Source of the DNA: a virus
Direction: 5' to 3' (one strand)
IMG/VR virus record: IMGVR_UViG_3300020601_001232
Location: 1-29,784 of that record
DNA: 29,784 nt
Shown: positions 1-8,912 of the stretch, piece by piece
How positions within the stretch are numbered: the first letter of the stretch is position 1
Layout: each line of letters opens with the position of its first letter
Position numbers and translations under genes: made by a program
The notes under the pieces: model-generated
Told to the model about the DNA's origin: nothing
Database searches by the model: none
The model's input: the letters and a program-made list of their open reading frames with translations, nothing else

Positions 1-636
1 ATAATAAGCCATGTTACTAGTTCTAGGAGAGTAGAACCTAGCCTTCTCTAACATTTGTTTTCTAACGTTGTACCCATATATATTTCCACCCGATGTTCCA
101 GATGGTAAATTAATATTAAACTCTTGAACTTGGTGAGCCGCTTTAAATACTCCTCCAATGTTTTTTATTGATCCATATGTAAGTTGTTCTATTCCGCTTG
201 CAGTTCCATCTATTTGGATTAGCGCCTGCCTGTATAATACTCCATCTTCTTCAAATTGGCTAGATTCCGGCAAATCAGAAAAATTATATTCATGATCTGG
301 ATAGCAGCCGTCAGGAGAGCCATATCTAGAATGTAATTCACTAAAACTGTAAGTTGTTGAATCTCCCCAATCAATAGTAAAATGAGTTGAGACGTTGCCA
401 ACATCTATACCTCTAACGAAAAAATTAACGTAATTTCTTGGGTCTGCCTCCCCACTAGGGATAGCATATAAAAATGCGGCTTTGTGATCTCCACTGTTTA
501 TAACGGGCATATCAAGCCAATGGCTAGGTCGCACCCAAGGTGTTGGTTGATTTTCCTGATATCCAATAGAATCATCATACGGCTCTATAACCGATATCTT
601 ACCTATACTATTATTGCCTACTTTAATAACTGCCAT
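1..636 (-). CDS. BspA-like/LRR surface protein, third paralogue (C-terminus outside window)
   Basis: This is an incomplete gene: it starts at the ATG at 636 and stays open for 212 codons to the window edge. The start is supported by an AAGGGAT ribosome site just upstream. The protein begins MAVIKVGNNSIGKISVIEPY, matching the N-termini of the two genes upstream (IKVGN, then ISVI-x-PY). It also shares their W-V-R-P-S-x-W-L-D-M-P block and the IDWGD motif of a PKD-like beta fold. The visible part ends before the leucine-rich repeats that the paralogues carry. It is probably the third copy of a tandem family of virion surface or receptor-binding proteins. The role is inferred from position and homology to its neighbours; the C-terminal architecture is not visible. 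Confidence 0.8.
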   Translation of the reverse strand, partial: MAVIKVGNNSIGKISVIEPYDDSIGYQENQPTPWVRPSHWLDMPVINSGDHKAAFLYAIPSGEADPRNYVNFFVRGIDVGNVSTHFTIDWGDSTTYSFSELHSRYGSPDGCYPDHEYNFSDLPESSQFEEDGVLYRQALIQIDGTASGIEQLTYGSIKNIGGVFKAAHQVQEFNINLPSGTSGGNIYGYNVRKQMLEKARFYSPRTSNMAYY

Positions 637-645
637 TTGTATCCC

Positions 646-2724
646 TTATGTTGTAACTGTCCAACCCTTACTAGTGGCGACCCCTAAAGTGTCTGAATGA
701 AGTTCTGCCACTCCGTAGTTGTTTCTAATATCAATTGTCTGACCAACAACACCACTAGATAGATTTCCTATGATGTGCGCAAGAGCGCCACTACCTAGAT
801 GGCAACCATAATAACTATGACTAACCTCCACATTGTATACGTCAGACCACCTAACATATTGACAGCTACTTAACCAGCTTGTTAAATTAGAAATACCAGA
901 CATATTTATTGCCGGAACGCTATTAAGTGCATAACACCTGTTAAACAGACCTATAAGATTCGTCTCTGGGCAAACCGTAAGACCTTCAAAATATTTAATA
1001 TTAGAACACTCATAGAATAAAGTCGTATTGTTAATAATGCCTGAGATATTTATGTGCGGCACGCTTGTCAAGCTATCGCAATTCCTAAACATGTTGGTGG
1101 CTGTCGGCGGACATGTAGAATGGTCCTCAAAAATCCCGGAGGGGAATTTTTCTAAATCATAGCACCTCCAAAAAGCGCCGTAAGAATCACCAAGTTGATC
1201 TACTCGATGCTTGTTCGTAAAACCTTTAAATTTTTTTAATCTATAACAGTTCTCAAACATCTGTTTTATTGTAGTAGCGCTAGAAATATCATAAACAGGA
1301 GCATTTTCAAGATTAGAGCTTGCACGAAACATTCCGGTAAAATTAGTAACACCAGAAGTATTTAAATAGGGAGCGTCTTTTAGTCTACCGCAGGAATAGA
1401 AAGCGTTAACCAGAGAAGTCGGACGTGTATTTTCTGGGTCTTCAAAAGAAACGGTTTTTAAGTGATCACAATCATAAGCCAAAGAACTAAAATCAATCGG
1501 GCTATTAAAAGCCCCAAACTCAAGACCCTTTAAGGAGTGGCAGGAAGAGAAAGCCGAAGCGAGCGATTGCGTATTTGGTAGATTTATCTTTGGTATATAA
1601 TTTAAATTTACACAATTAGTAAACATGCTTGAAGAAGTGGTCACGCCAGACATCTGATCAAAAAAATCTTCAGGTATATACTTTAATTTAACACAATCGT
1701 TAAAAATTGCATTAATATTTGTGGCACTAGAGAAATCTAACCCAGAAGGAATTGAACGTATACTTTGACATTTTGAAAATAAACTGCTAAGATTTTCACC
1801 ATTAGAATAATCTAGCTCTGGAATTGTTGTTAAAGATTTGCAGTAATAAAACATTGATGAAAAATTGATTACATTAGAAGTATCGTAGCTTGGAATTTCC
1901 CTTAGCTTGTAATTATTCGAAAACATTGATTGAAAAGCAGTCGCGCTAGAAGTGTCAATATATGGAGCGCTTTGTAACTCCCAACAATCAGTAAACATGT
2001 TACCAAAATTAGTATTGCCACTAAATAAGCCGCTTGAGAAAACAACCTCTCTTAGATTATTGGCATCGTGAAATAGATTATCTGCGCCAGTAATTGAGTT
2101 AGGGCTTAATATGGTACATTTATGAAGATGTTTTGGTTTACCGCTATTGTAGTAGTAAAGCATATATTCAACATTATCTAAGTTTTGAGAAGCAATTTGA
2201 ACTTCTAATATATTACCACCACCATCTAATCTATTACCATAGCTGTTTCTGCCGGTATAATCAGTACCCCTCCAGCCATTTCCCTTTAGGTTCATACTGT
2301 AAAGTCCGCTATGATGAACCATTTGCACAAGAGCCTGACGACAAACCCGACCCTGATAAATAAATTCTGTATCAGCAGAAAGATTCTCGTAGTCATAATC
2401 GTGTTTAGCCTGAGTTTGTGTAGATGTTCCACTTATTACTTCTGATGTGCCATCACCCCAGTCAATGCTAGAGTACGTTGGGAAATTATTATAGTAAACA
2501 TAATAACCCTGAACATAAAAATCAACACCTATTGATGTTCCGCTTTCAACAAAAAGAAGAATATCTGACCTGCTATCTGACTCGCTTATAGAAGGCATAT
2601 CTAGCCACTCAGAAGGACGAACCCAAGGCTCGCTGGGTAATTCGGCATCAACATACACATCCTCATACGGCTGTATAACCGAAATCTTGCCGACGTTTGT
2701 ATTTCCTACTTTTAAATTTGCCAT
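646..2724 (-). CDS. BspA-like leucine-rich-repeat surface protein, second paralogue
   Basis: The protein is 692 aa. Residues 1-60 hold the shared IKVGN/ISVI-x-PY and W-V-R-P-S-E-W-L-D-M-P blocks, and a S-I-D-W-G-D-G-T stretch near residue 85 resembles a PKD-type beta sandwich. From about residue 190 to 640 it is built of roughly 23-residue repeats of the form MF-x-x-C-x-x-L-x-x-IP-x-x-DTS-x-x-T-x-x, the BspA/DUF285 type of leucine-rich repeat (examples: DTSNVINFSSMFYYC, DISSATTIKQMFENC). The C-terminus (VVGQTIDIRNNYGVAELHSD) is nearly the same as in the next gene upstream. BspA-like repeats are known from bacterial and protist surface adhesins; a host-recognition or adhesion role on the virion is inferred from the fibre neighbourhood. 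No signal peptide is visible, as expected for a virion protein. It starts 10 bases after the upstream stop. Confidence 0.85.
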   Translation of the reverse strand: MANLKVGNTNVGKISVIQPYEDVYVDAELPSEPWVRPSEWLDMPSISESDSRSDILLFVESGTSIGVDFYVQGYYVYYNNFPTYSSIDWGDGTSEVISGTSTQTQAKHDYDYENLSADTEFIYQGRVCRQALVQMVHHSGLYSMNLKGNGWRGTDYTGRNSYGNRLDGGGNILEVQIASQNLDNVEYMLYYYNSGKPKHLHKCTILSPNSITGADNLFHDANNLREVVFSSGLFSGNTNFGNMFTDCWELQSAPYIDTSSATAFQSMFSNNYKLREIPSYDTSNVINFSSMFYYCKSLTTIPELDYSNGENLSSLFSKCQSIRSIPSGLDFSSATNINAIFNDCVKLKYIPEDFFDQMSGVTTSSSMFTNCVNLNYIPKINLPNTQSLASAFSSCHSLKGLEFGAFNSPIDFSSLAYDCDHLKTVSFEDPENTRPTSLVNAFYSCGRLKDAPYLNTSGVTNFTGMFRASSNLENAPVYDISSATTIKQMFENCYRLKKFKGFTNKHRVDQLGDSYGAFWRCYDLEKFPSGIFEDHSTCPPTATNMFRNCDSLTSVPHINISGIINNTTLFYECSNIKYFEGLTVCPETNLIGLFNRCYALNSVPAINMSGISNLTSWLSSCQYVRWSDVYNVEVSHSYYGCHLGSGALAHIIGNLSSGVVGQTIDIRNNYGVAELHSDTLGVATSKGWTVTT

Positions 2725-2733
2725 TATTTGTAC

Positions 2734-4767
2734 CTATGTAGTAACAGTCCAGCCTTTTGAAGTTGCGATAGCGATGGTGTCGGGGTGAAGCTCTGACACG
2801 CCATAATTTTGTGAAATCGTAATCGTCTGACCTGTAACGCCACTTGCAAGATTGTTAAATATATTTTCTATAGCGCCACTTCCCAGTAAGCAGTTAAAAT
2901 AAGATATGGAACATTCCGTGTTTTTTAGATCGCTCCAATTCAAAGACACGCAACCGTAAAAAGCGTTATTCAGACTTTTAACACCAGACACATCCCAGTC
3001 TGGAATCGTTGTTATATACTGGTTCGCAAAAAGCAGCCCATAAAAATACGTGCCAGAACCAAACTGAATATTTTCAAAAACTCTAAAATCGACATCGTTG
3101 TAAAACGGAGAGTAATTTGAAGTATTTGTACAGCCAGCAAGATTAATGTTCTTTGCCTCTCTTATGTTGCAATTTTGGAACATAGAGTTTGTTTTAGATG
3201 GGCATGAGTTATAGTCCTGAAACAGACCGGAAGGCATAGATGTTAAAGAATGACAGTTAGCAAATGCGTTCGCGGCATCATTTATTTTATTATTAATGTT
3301 CAAAAAGTTAACATGTTTTATTTTTTTACAATTAGTGTATATATTTAATAAATCTGAAGCACTGGACATGTCTATATCTTGAGCCTCTTCGAGAACTTGG
3401 CAATTATTGTACATGTATCTTACGTCAGTCGCATTTCCAGTGTAAAAGCTAGGAGCCTTTATTAAATTATGATTTTCAAGAAATAATGCAAAAAAGTTAG
3501 TGACACCGGTTGGTAAATTATTACCGGTAACTTCTCGAAGCTCGCTACAGTTCTGTATTGCGTAATACATATCAGTGACAGAAGAAATATCTTCCAAATG
3601 TAAAGTTTTTAAGCTTTTACAGGAAGTGAACGCATTTCTCATGCTAGTCGCATTAGGCGCATAAATAGGTGGAGCCTTTTTTAATTTTGAACAGTTAATA
3701 AAAGAGTTATATAAGGTGGTAGCCCCACTTAAATTTACATCAGTTGGCAGATATAGTAATTCTTTACAGCTATTGAACATATTAAACGCATCATATAATC
3801 CAGTGGGCCAAGAGACGCCGTGAGGAACATATTTTATATTAGTATGCATAAACGCATGTGATAAAGTGGTCGCGTTAGAATAGTCCAAGTCGGGGAATTT
3901 TTCTAAAGAATAGCACTCGTAAGCAAAAATAAGAAAATTCGTACAACTAGATGTATCTATGTCTGGTATCTCTTTTATACTGCGACAACGGCCAAAAGTC
4001 TCTTGTAATGAAGTGGCGGACGACGTGTCAAAGAAAGGAATTTGTTGTAATCTGTGGCAGTTATCAAACATTAAGCTAAGATTTGTTTTACCGGTAGTGC
4101 TGCCACTAGGAATATATGCGACCTTCATATTAGAAAGACCTCTAAAAAACCCGTTTGGAACACGAAGCTCATCGCAATCCGCAATAACCCTCTCTAAAAA
4201 CCTACTACCACCACCACCATTATCAAAAATCCCAAATGAAGGAGCTTTAATATAAATATCTACTATGTTGTTAGATTGACCGTTAATGTAAAAAGAATCT
4301 TTAGACGGATCTCTACCGCCCATTGAAGAGATGCCAAAATAATCCATACCGCTGGCATTATGAAGTTGAATAAGAGCCTGCCTAGCAATTCCGCCATTGA
4401 ATTCTATTTCACTGTATTGCGGCAGATTAGAGTAACTTATATCATGAGAATAGTGATCGGCTAACCCCGGAGAGCCGTAAGCTAGGGAAGTAGATCCATC
4501 TCCCCAGTCTATAGTAGTATGAAGTCCAGAGTCACCCCGAAGCTGTATGGCTATCTTTTTATTCTCAACCCCGCTTTCAACCATCATAAGCATCGCTATC
4601 TTATTGTCACCACTGTTGTACGTGGGCATATCTAACCAATCTTGAGGGCGAGACCAGACCGGCTCTTCGCTAGCGACAGAAAAACTTTCTCCACCTATAT
4701 CGGCGCTACTATAAGGTTCAATTATAGATATAGCATTTACTTCGGCATTACCTAATTTTATACTCAT
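2734..4767 (-). CDS. BspA-like leucine-rich-repeat surface protein, first paralogue
   Basis: I take the ATG at 4767 (MSIKLGNAEVNAISIIEPY) as the start because it matches the N-termini of both paralogues; an in-frame TTG at 4782 only adds five residues. The result is 677 aa. The ATG overlaps the stop of the 1044-aa fibre gene by one base (TAATG) with no clear ribosome site, so translation is probably coupled. Domains: N-terminal attachment-like segment, a T-I-D-W-G-D-G-S PKD-like stretch, then about 18-20 BspA/DUF285 repeats (for example DTSSATSLQETFGRC, DTSSCTNFLIFAYEC) and a conserved C-terminal cap (GQTITISQNYGVSELHPD). It differs from its paralogue mostly inside the repeats while both ends are conserved, which fits a variable binding surface on a common frame. 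Virion location is inferred. Confidence 0.85.
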   Translation of the reverse strand: MSIKLGNAEVNAISIIEPYSSADIGGESFSVASEEPVWSRPQDWLDMPTYNSGDNKIAMLMMVESGVENKKIAIQLRGDSGLHTTIDWGDGSTSLAYGSPGLADHYSHDISYSNLPQYSEIEFNGGIARQALIQLHNASGMDYFGISSMGGRDPSKDSFYINGQSNNIVDIYIKAPSFGIFDNGGGGSRFLERVIADCDELRVPNGFFRGLSNMKVAYIPSGSTTGKTNLSLMFDNCHRLQQIPFFDTSSATSLQETFGRCRSIKEIPDIDTSSCTNFLIFAYECYSLEKFPDLDYSNATTLSHAFMHTNIKYVPHGVSWPTGLYDAFNMFNSCKELLYLPTDVNLSGATTLYNSFINCSKLKKAPPIYAPNATSMRNAFTSCKSLKTLHLEDISSVTDMYYAIQNCSELREVTGNNLPTGVTNFFALFLENHNLIKAPSFYTGNATDVRYMYNNCQVLEEAQDIDMSSASDLLNIYTNCKKIKHVNFLNINNKINDAANAFANCHSLTSMPSGLFQDYNSCPSKTNSMFQNCNIREAKNINLAGCTNTSNYSPFYNDVDFRVFENIQFGSGTYFYGLLFANQYITTIPDWDVSGVKSLNNAFYGCVSLNWSDLKNTECSISYFNCLLGSGAIENIFNNLASGVTGQTITISQNYGVSELHPDTIAIATSKGWTVTT

Positions 4768-7700
4768 TATAAGATAATCCAATTAGAGTTAGTTGACTGT
4801 AGTGTTATAGATTGGTATTGCGTACTCAATGAGAATGAGGTTTGACCGTCTATAGTTTGCCCACCAACACCACTAACCGTTACGGCGCCAGCACTAATAT
4901 TCTTTATATTATACACGATTCCGCCGTTGCCAACCGCAGAGGGAAGTGTCAAATTTAAACCAGCTGTAGCATGTATTGTATAGTCTGTAGTTAATATTGT
5001 TGTGTCTACATTTACAGTCCTAATTGGCTGGACGACTGGCCCTTCGATATCTGGATCAGTAATAATATAAAACGTGGCGGCGTCTGGTGTTATAGCGTCA
5101 TATTCTGCTTGTGTAAGTTGTTTAATGTGATATATTTCATCACTAGTAATTACGCGCTTTCCACTGGCAATAATATTACCACCAAGAGTTACATCTACAC
5201 CGTCGTAGGTAAATGTATTGTTACCACTTAAACTTCCAGAGTCATCGAAAAAAGATACGCCGCTTGGAGTTCCAGTTGGGTTTACACTAGCAAGTAATCC
5301 AGAAACCGTAGCAATATCAGAATCTGCTTGGTCAACCCTAGCTTCAAAATACCCCGATATGGCAGCGTCTTCGGATGCGTCTGTGATAATGTAGAACGTA
5401 GCAGAATCAGGTGTGATAGCGTCATACTCAGCTTGCGTCAACTGCTTGATATGGAATATCTCATCGCTGGTTATTATTCTTTCACCGCTAGAAAAAATAG
5501 TACCGTCTAGAGATATGTTTTCGCCATCGTAAATTAATGTGCTATTCCCGGTTAAGCTTGCGTCGTTAGCGAAAAATGTCATTCCACTTGGAGTTCCAGT
5601 TGGCGTTAAGCCAGAAACAGTGATGATGTCTAGATTTAGCTGATCTGTTACGGACTCAAAATAACCGGATATTGCCGTATCTTGACCCTCTAAATAGCCA
5701 GAGACAGAGGGCGCATCTGTAATTATATAAAAAGTTGCTGAATCTGGAGTTATTGCATCGTACTCAGCTTGTGTTATTTGTTCTATATGATAGATGTCAT
5801 CACTGGTGATTACGCGCTTCCCACTTGCGGTTATGTTGCCAGTAACAGAGACATTAGACCCGTCATAAACAAGAGTGTCATTGCCTGTTAAAATACCATC
5901 GTCGCCAAAGAAAGATATACCACTGACAACGCCAGTTGGGTCTGATGCACCACTAATAGAAACAATATTTGTAGCACTGTCATAAGAAACAAAAGTTCCG
6001 CCTACGCCACTAAATGAAACTGTCTCGCCAGCATATATATTCTCTGAATTATTACCATCGCTAACCGTCCAGTGATCGTATAGTAATCCAGAAACAGTAT
6101 CAAGATTTATATCTGTAGAATTTGCGCGAGACTCGAAATACCCAGAGTTAGCTGTAATATTTGAAGTATTGTCATTTATATTAGACTGGAGATTGCCACT
6201 AGAGGTAGTTATTAAATTAGTTAGGGTGTTTGCTATATTTTCATCGTCATTAAGGGCGGCAGCAATCTCATTGAGAGTATCGAGTGTTTCTGGTGCGCCA
6301 CTTACAATTAGGGCATAAACATCTCCACTAATAGATGAAATATCTACACCAAAACTTCCGCCAGCATTATTTGTATATGTAAGAATACCATTGCTGTATC
6401 CTAAACTAACACCGCTAGTGTCAAACGTTGACAAGCTAGAAAGATCGGCAGTAAAACTTCCTCCATAGCTATTATTATATGTTAGTATATTACTTGTGAA
6501 ATCAAAACTTTCACCGCTAGGGGTTAACAATCCAGATACGGTATTTAGATTGTTGTCAGTGTTGTTCGCTCTAGACTCAAAGTAGCCTGAGTTTGCTAGT
6601 ATCTCAGAATCCGCAAAGTCAACTCTAGACTCAAAGTAACCAGAAGTGGTGGTTAGAGACGAATTTGAATCACTGATTTTAGACTCAAAGTAACCTGAGT
6701 TTGCTAGTATCTCAGAATCCGCAGAATCAACTCTAGACTCAAAGTAACCTGAGTTTGCTAGTATCTCAGAATCCGCAGAATCAACTCTAGACTCAAAGTA
6801 CCCAGAAGTTGAAGATAAATCAGAGGAAACTTGAGATATTTCAAACTGTAGATTACCACTCGTTTGATCTATATAACCTCTCGCCCAGCCACTAACAGCC
6901 GTCGCGCTATGATCTAAGCTATCTATATATGTTTGAAAATAACCACTATTAGTGATAATGTTTTGGGTGTTTTGGTCTATTAGAGCGCCACTGGCAAATG
7001 GCAGAGCGGCTGTGGTTTGAACTGTTGTATCAGCAAATCTAATAGCATGGAATCTACCGCTGGGTGAAATAATATTGCCAATCGTTTCAAAATCACCGTA
7101 CTGATTTATGCTAGCAAGCTCATCTGTGGAAACGCTCCAAGTTTGTAGATCAGCTGCATGACCAATACTGGCTTCCACATCTAAAACATTGCTAGATATA
7201 GTAGTGTTTTTTATTGTGGTGATTTGAGAAGTGTTGATATCTAGTGTGTCAACACGTATAGAGCCACCATCTTTTGTTAGGTCTAATATTGTTTGGTATC
7301 TATGGTCTACTTTCAATCCTTCATCTAGGCCATCACCTATACTTAGTATTGAATAGCCATTTCCTTTAAGTTCAACAAAGCCATCACAGGCGGATATATA
7401 GCCATAGAATGGCTCGATTATATCTGAGTTAGAGTTTTTGAATCCTATCTTCCAAAATGGATCAAGGCTTTCGTCTACATAAAAAGAAGCAACTCTACTA
7501 GTAATATCAGTTGAATATGCTTGCCAGTAATCACCGGTATCACTTCTTTTAAACGTAAAAGGTGTTGGGAAAACAACTGAGTCGCCTTCATCTTTGTATA
7601 CAAGTTTATCTGCTGGTACTACGGAGAATACAACGCTAGTGCCTTGTAAATTAATCAAACCGTCAGAATTAGAACTTTCAAATACAGAATCTCTACTAAG

Positions 7701-7901
7701 ACTGTTGTCGCTAGCTCTGTACGTTCCAAGGCCTATTTCAAATCTATCAAAATTTTGAATACAGTAATAGGTTAAATTTCCATCACCAATGGAGTCAGCA
7801 AAAGTTTGAAAACCACCAAAAGTAGCGCCGCTAAGAGTTAAACTCCCAGTACCGCTAGTAATAGTAGTTTCCTTTACTCTATCTGCTAGGATTAATGCCA
7901 T
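4767..7901 (-). CDS. Large tail-fibre-like protein (1044 aa)
   Basis: The N-terminus (MALILADRVKETTITSGTG, then GDGNLTYYCIQ and GLGTYRASDNSLSRDSV) is a module widespread at the start of phage fibre proteins. Residues about 340-480 hold tandem copies of SGYFESRVDSADSEILAN with Ser/Asp-rich heptad-like spacing, probably a trimeric stalk. Residues about 640-960 hold three copies of a 105-115-residue module: SG-x-x-FF...SLxGN-x-T-x-x-YDG, then KRVITSDEIYHIKQLTQAEY and ITPDxATFYIITD. The last 80 residues form a beta-rich cap (TTILTTDYTIHATAGLNLTL). It is followed directly by the first BspA-like gene, so the two may work in one appendage. A GTGTATAAT element precedes the gene. The exact attachment point (tail or head) cannot be told from sequence. 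Confidence 0.82.
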   Translation of the reverse strand: MALILADRVKETTITSGTGSLTLSGATFGGFQTFADSIGDGNLTYYCIQNFDRFEIGLGTYRASDNSLSRDSVFESSNSDGLINLQGTSVVFSVVPADKLVYKDEGDSVVFPTPFTFKRSDTGDYWQAYSTDITSRVASFYVDESLDPFWKIGFKNSNSDIIEPFYGYISACDGFVELKGNGYSILSIGDGLDEGLKVDHRYQTILDLTKDGGSIRVDTLDINTSQITTIKNTTISSNVLDVEASIGHAADLQTWSVSTDELASINQYGDFETIGNIISPSGRFHAIRFADTTVQTTAALPFASGALIDQNTQNIITNSGYFQTYIDSLDHSATAVSGWARGYIDQTSGNLQFEISQVSSDLSSTSGYFESRVDSADSEILANSGYFESRVDSADSEILANSGYFESKISDSNSSLTTTSGYFESRVDFADSEILANSGYFESRANNTDNNLNTVSGLLTPSGESFDFTSNILTYNNSYGGSFTADLSSLSTFDTSGVSLGYSNGILTYTNNAGGSFGVDISSISGDVYALIVSGAPETLDTLNEIAAALNDDENIANTLTNLITTSSGNLQSNINDNTSNITANSGYFESRANSTDINLDTVSGLLYDHWTVSDGNNSENIYAGETVSFSGVGGTFVSYDSATNIVSISGASDPTGVVSGISFFGDDGILTGNDTLVYDGSNVSVTGNITASGKRVITSDDIYHIEQITQAEYDAITPDSATFYIITDAPSVSGYLEGQDTAISGYFESVTDQLNLDIITVSGLTPTGTPSGMTFFANDASLTGNSTLIYDGENISLDGTIFSSGERIITSDEIFHIKQLTQAEYDAITPDSATFYIITDASEDAAISGYFEARVDQADSDIATVSGLLASVNPTGTPSGVSFFDDSGSLSGNNTFTYDGVDVTLGGNIIASGKRVITSDEIYHIKQLTQAEYDAITPDAATFYIITDPDIEGPVVQPIRTVNVDTTILTTDYTIHATAGLNLTLPSAVGNGGIVYNIKNISAGAVTVSGVGGQTIDGQTSFSLSTQYQSITLQSTNSNWIIL
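5040..5945 (-). repeat. Three tandem copies of a fibre module
   Basis: Three coding modules about 325 bases apart each contain TQAEYDAITPD and FYIITD. They are centred near 5090, 5410 and 5750. Protein identity is high, while the DNA has many synonymous changes (tcatattctgcttgtg versus tcatactcagcttgcg), so the copies are old enough to have diverged under protein-level selection. Confidence 0.85.
6560..6805 (-). repeat. Near-identical stalk repeats in the 1044-aa fibre
   Basis: Repeats with a 54-57-base period encode ESRVDSADSEILANSGYF. The blocks near 6570-6620, 6680-6735 and 6735-6790 are almost identical in DNA as well as in protein, unlike the older module repeats in the same gene. Recent duplication or ongoing expansion and contraction of the stalk is a plausible reading. 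Confidence 0.85.
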
Positions 7902-7947
7902 ACTAATATTCCGTCGTTTTCATGAATTATTTAGACTGTGATGTATT

Positions 7948-7960
7948 ATATTATACACAT
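7948..7960 (-). promoter_or_regulatory. Putative phage late-type promoter (GTGTATAAT element)
   Basis: On the minus strand the segment reads ATGTGTATAATATAATACAT (7960 to 7941), with TATAAT at 7955-7950, about 50 bases before the fibre start at 7901. There is no good -35 (TTTAAA is the best at 17 bp). The same GTGTATA core recurs before other leftward genes. Confidence 0.5.
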
Positions 7961-7987
7961 TGATGAGGTTTATTTAAATTAGTATTG

Positions 7988-8911
7988 TTATGGACCGACT
8001 GGGTTAATCGGGTTCGGGTCGGGAGGCAGCGTGGTAGTTGGTTCACCTCCACCATCACAGCACGCACAAGATGCTGAACTTGCGAGTCCAGAAAAAGTCC
8101 AAGCAGGAGGAGCGCCACAGCTACCCGTTGCGTTGGGGTTGTCTGCTCCACCCGGACCGCTGAAACTACCCATACAAGTACTCGCACTTCCCGTCCATCT
8201 AGATAGCGAGTTAGCAGGCTCGTTAGAGTCGCAAGTTATGGTAGATGACCAAGAGTCGCCACATCCGAAGTTCCCATTGTCGCTATATGAATAAGTTCCA
8301 TTACACCCTCCGTCGTAAGGGCTAATAGTATCCGAAGCCGAATCGCTAGCACTGAAATCGCAGTCATCTCCAGTGCCAAAGATCGAAACGGACCAGCTTA
8401 GAGTCTGTGGGCATGGACATTCACAAGACGGTGACGCCGTGGTGGTGGGCGATTCTGTTGTAGGAGACCCGGTTGTACTAGTCGTTGTAGGCGATTCTGT
8501 TGTAGGAGACCCGGTTGTACTAGTCGTTGTAGGGGGTTCCGTTGTAGGCGATTCTGTTGTAGGCGGTTCCGTCGTAGGCGATTCTGTTGTAGGAGACCCG
8601 GTTGTACTGGTCGTTGTGGGCGGTTCCGTTGTAGGCGATTCTGTTGTAGGCGGTTGCGTTGTAGGAATCTCGGTAGTACTGGTCGTTGTTGGAGGTTGAG
8701 TTGTGGGAATCTCGGTTGTGCTAGTCGTCGTAGGAAGCCCAGTTGTAGGAATCTCAGTGGTAGTTGTTGGAGGTTGAGTCGTTGGAGGTTGAGTCGTTGG
8801 AGGTTGAGTCGTTGGAGGTTGAGACGTAGTGGTAGTGGGTCGGCTAGTGGTACTAGTCGTTGTCGGAGGAGCAGTAGCGCATAAACAATCACACTCAGGC
8901 GGTCTTCCCAT
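7988..8911 (-). CDS. Mucin-like Thr/Pro-rich protein with Cys-rich flanks (307 aa)
   Basis: Three parts are visible. Residues 1-12 carry a C-D-C-L-C cluster (C7, C9, C11). Residues 13-161 are low-complexity Thr/Pro/Ser repeats such as PTTQPPTT, PTTTSTTEIPTT and PTTESPTTEPPTT, over half Thr and with almost no hydrophobic residues: the composition of a mucin-type O-glycosylation domain. Residues 162-307 start with C-E-C-P-C and continue as a Cys/Gly/Ser/Asp-rich domain with further cysteines (for example C-A-C-C near residue 287) and a Pro-rich tail. There is no signal peptide or membrane segment. The gene starts 1 nt after the stop of the glycosyltransferase gene, with GGGAAG as ribosome site, so the two are co-translated. 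I infer a rigid, glycosylated virion stalk displaying a disulfide-rich head. It might instead be an unglycosylated linker; no database family is recognised. Confidence 0.75.
   Translation of the reverse strand: MGRPPECDCLCATAPPTTTSTTSRPTTTTSQPPTTQPPTTQPPTTQPPTTTTEIPTTGLPTTTSTTEIPTTQPPTTTSTTEIPTTQPPTTESPTTEPPTTTSTTGSPTTESPTTEPPTTESPTTEPPTTTSTTGSPTTESPTTTSTTGSPTTESPTTTASPSCECPCPQTLSWSVSIFGTGDDCDFSASDSASDTISPYDGGCNGTYSYSDNGNFGCGDSWSSTITCDSNEPANSLSRWTGSASTCMGSFSGPGGADNPNATGSCGAPPAWTFSGLASSASCACCDGGGEPTTTLPPDPNPINPVGP
8429..8875 (-). repeat. Mucin-like PTT/STT coding repeat tract
   Basis: The tract encodes residues 13-161 of the mucin-like protein. It is built from 12-, 15- and 24-base units (PPTTQ, ESPTTEP, TTSTTGSPTT). 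Synonymous changes are present, but several units are identical in DNA, so slippage or recombination could change its length. All frames stay open through it. Confidence 0.9.
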
Positions 8912-8912
8912 T

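Noticed and set aside
4767-4782. TTG start for the first BspA-like protein
   Set aside because: The ATG at 4767 gives the N-terminus shared by all three paralogues.
7951-8892. Long open frames on both strands across the Thr/Pro repeat region
   Set aside because: They are shadows of a low-complexity repeat; their products are simple Val/Gly, Arg/Ser or Leu/Gln/Arg repeats, and only the minus frame starting at 8911 has coupled translation and sensible flanking domains.
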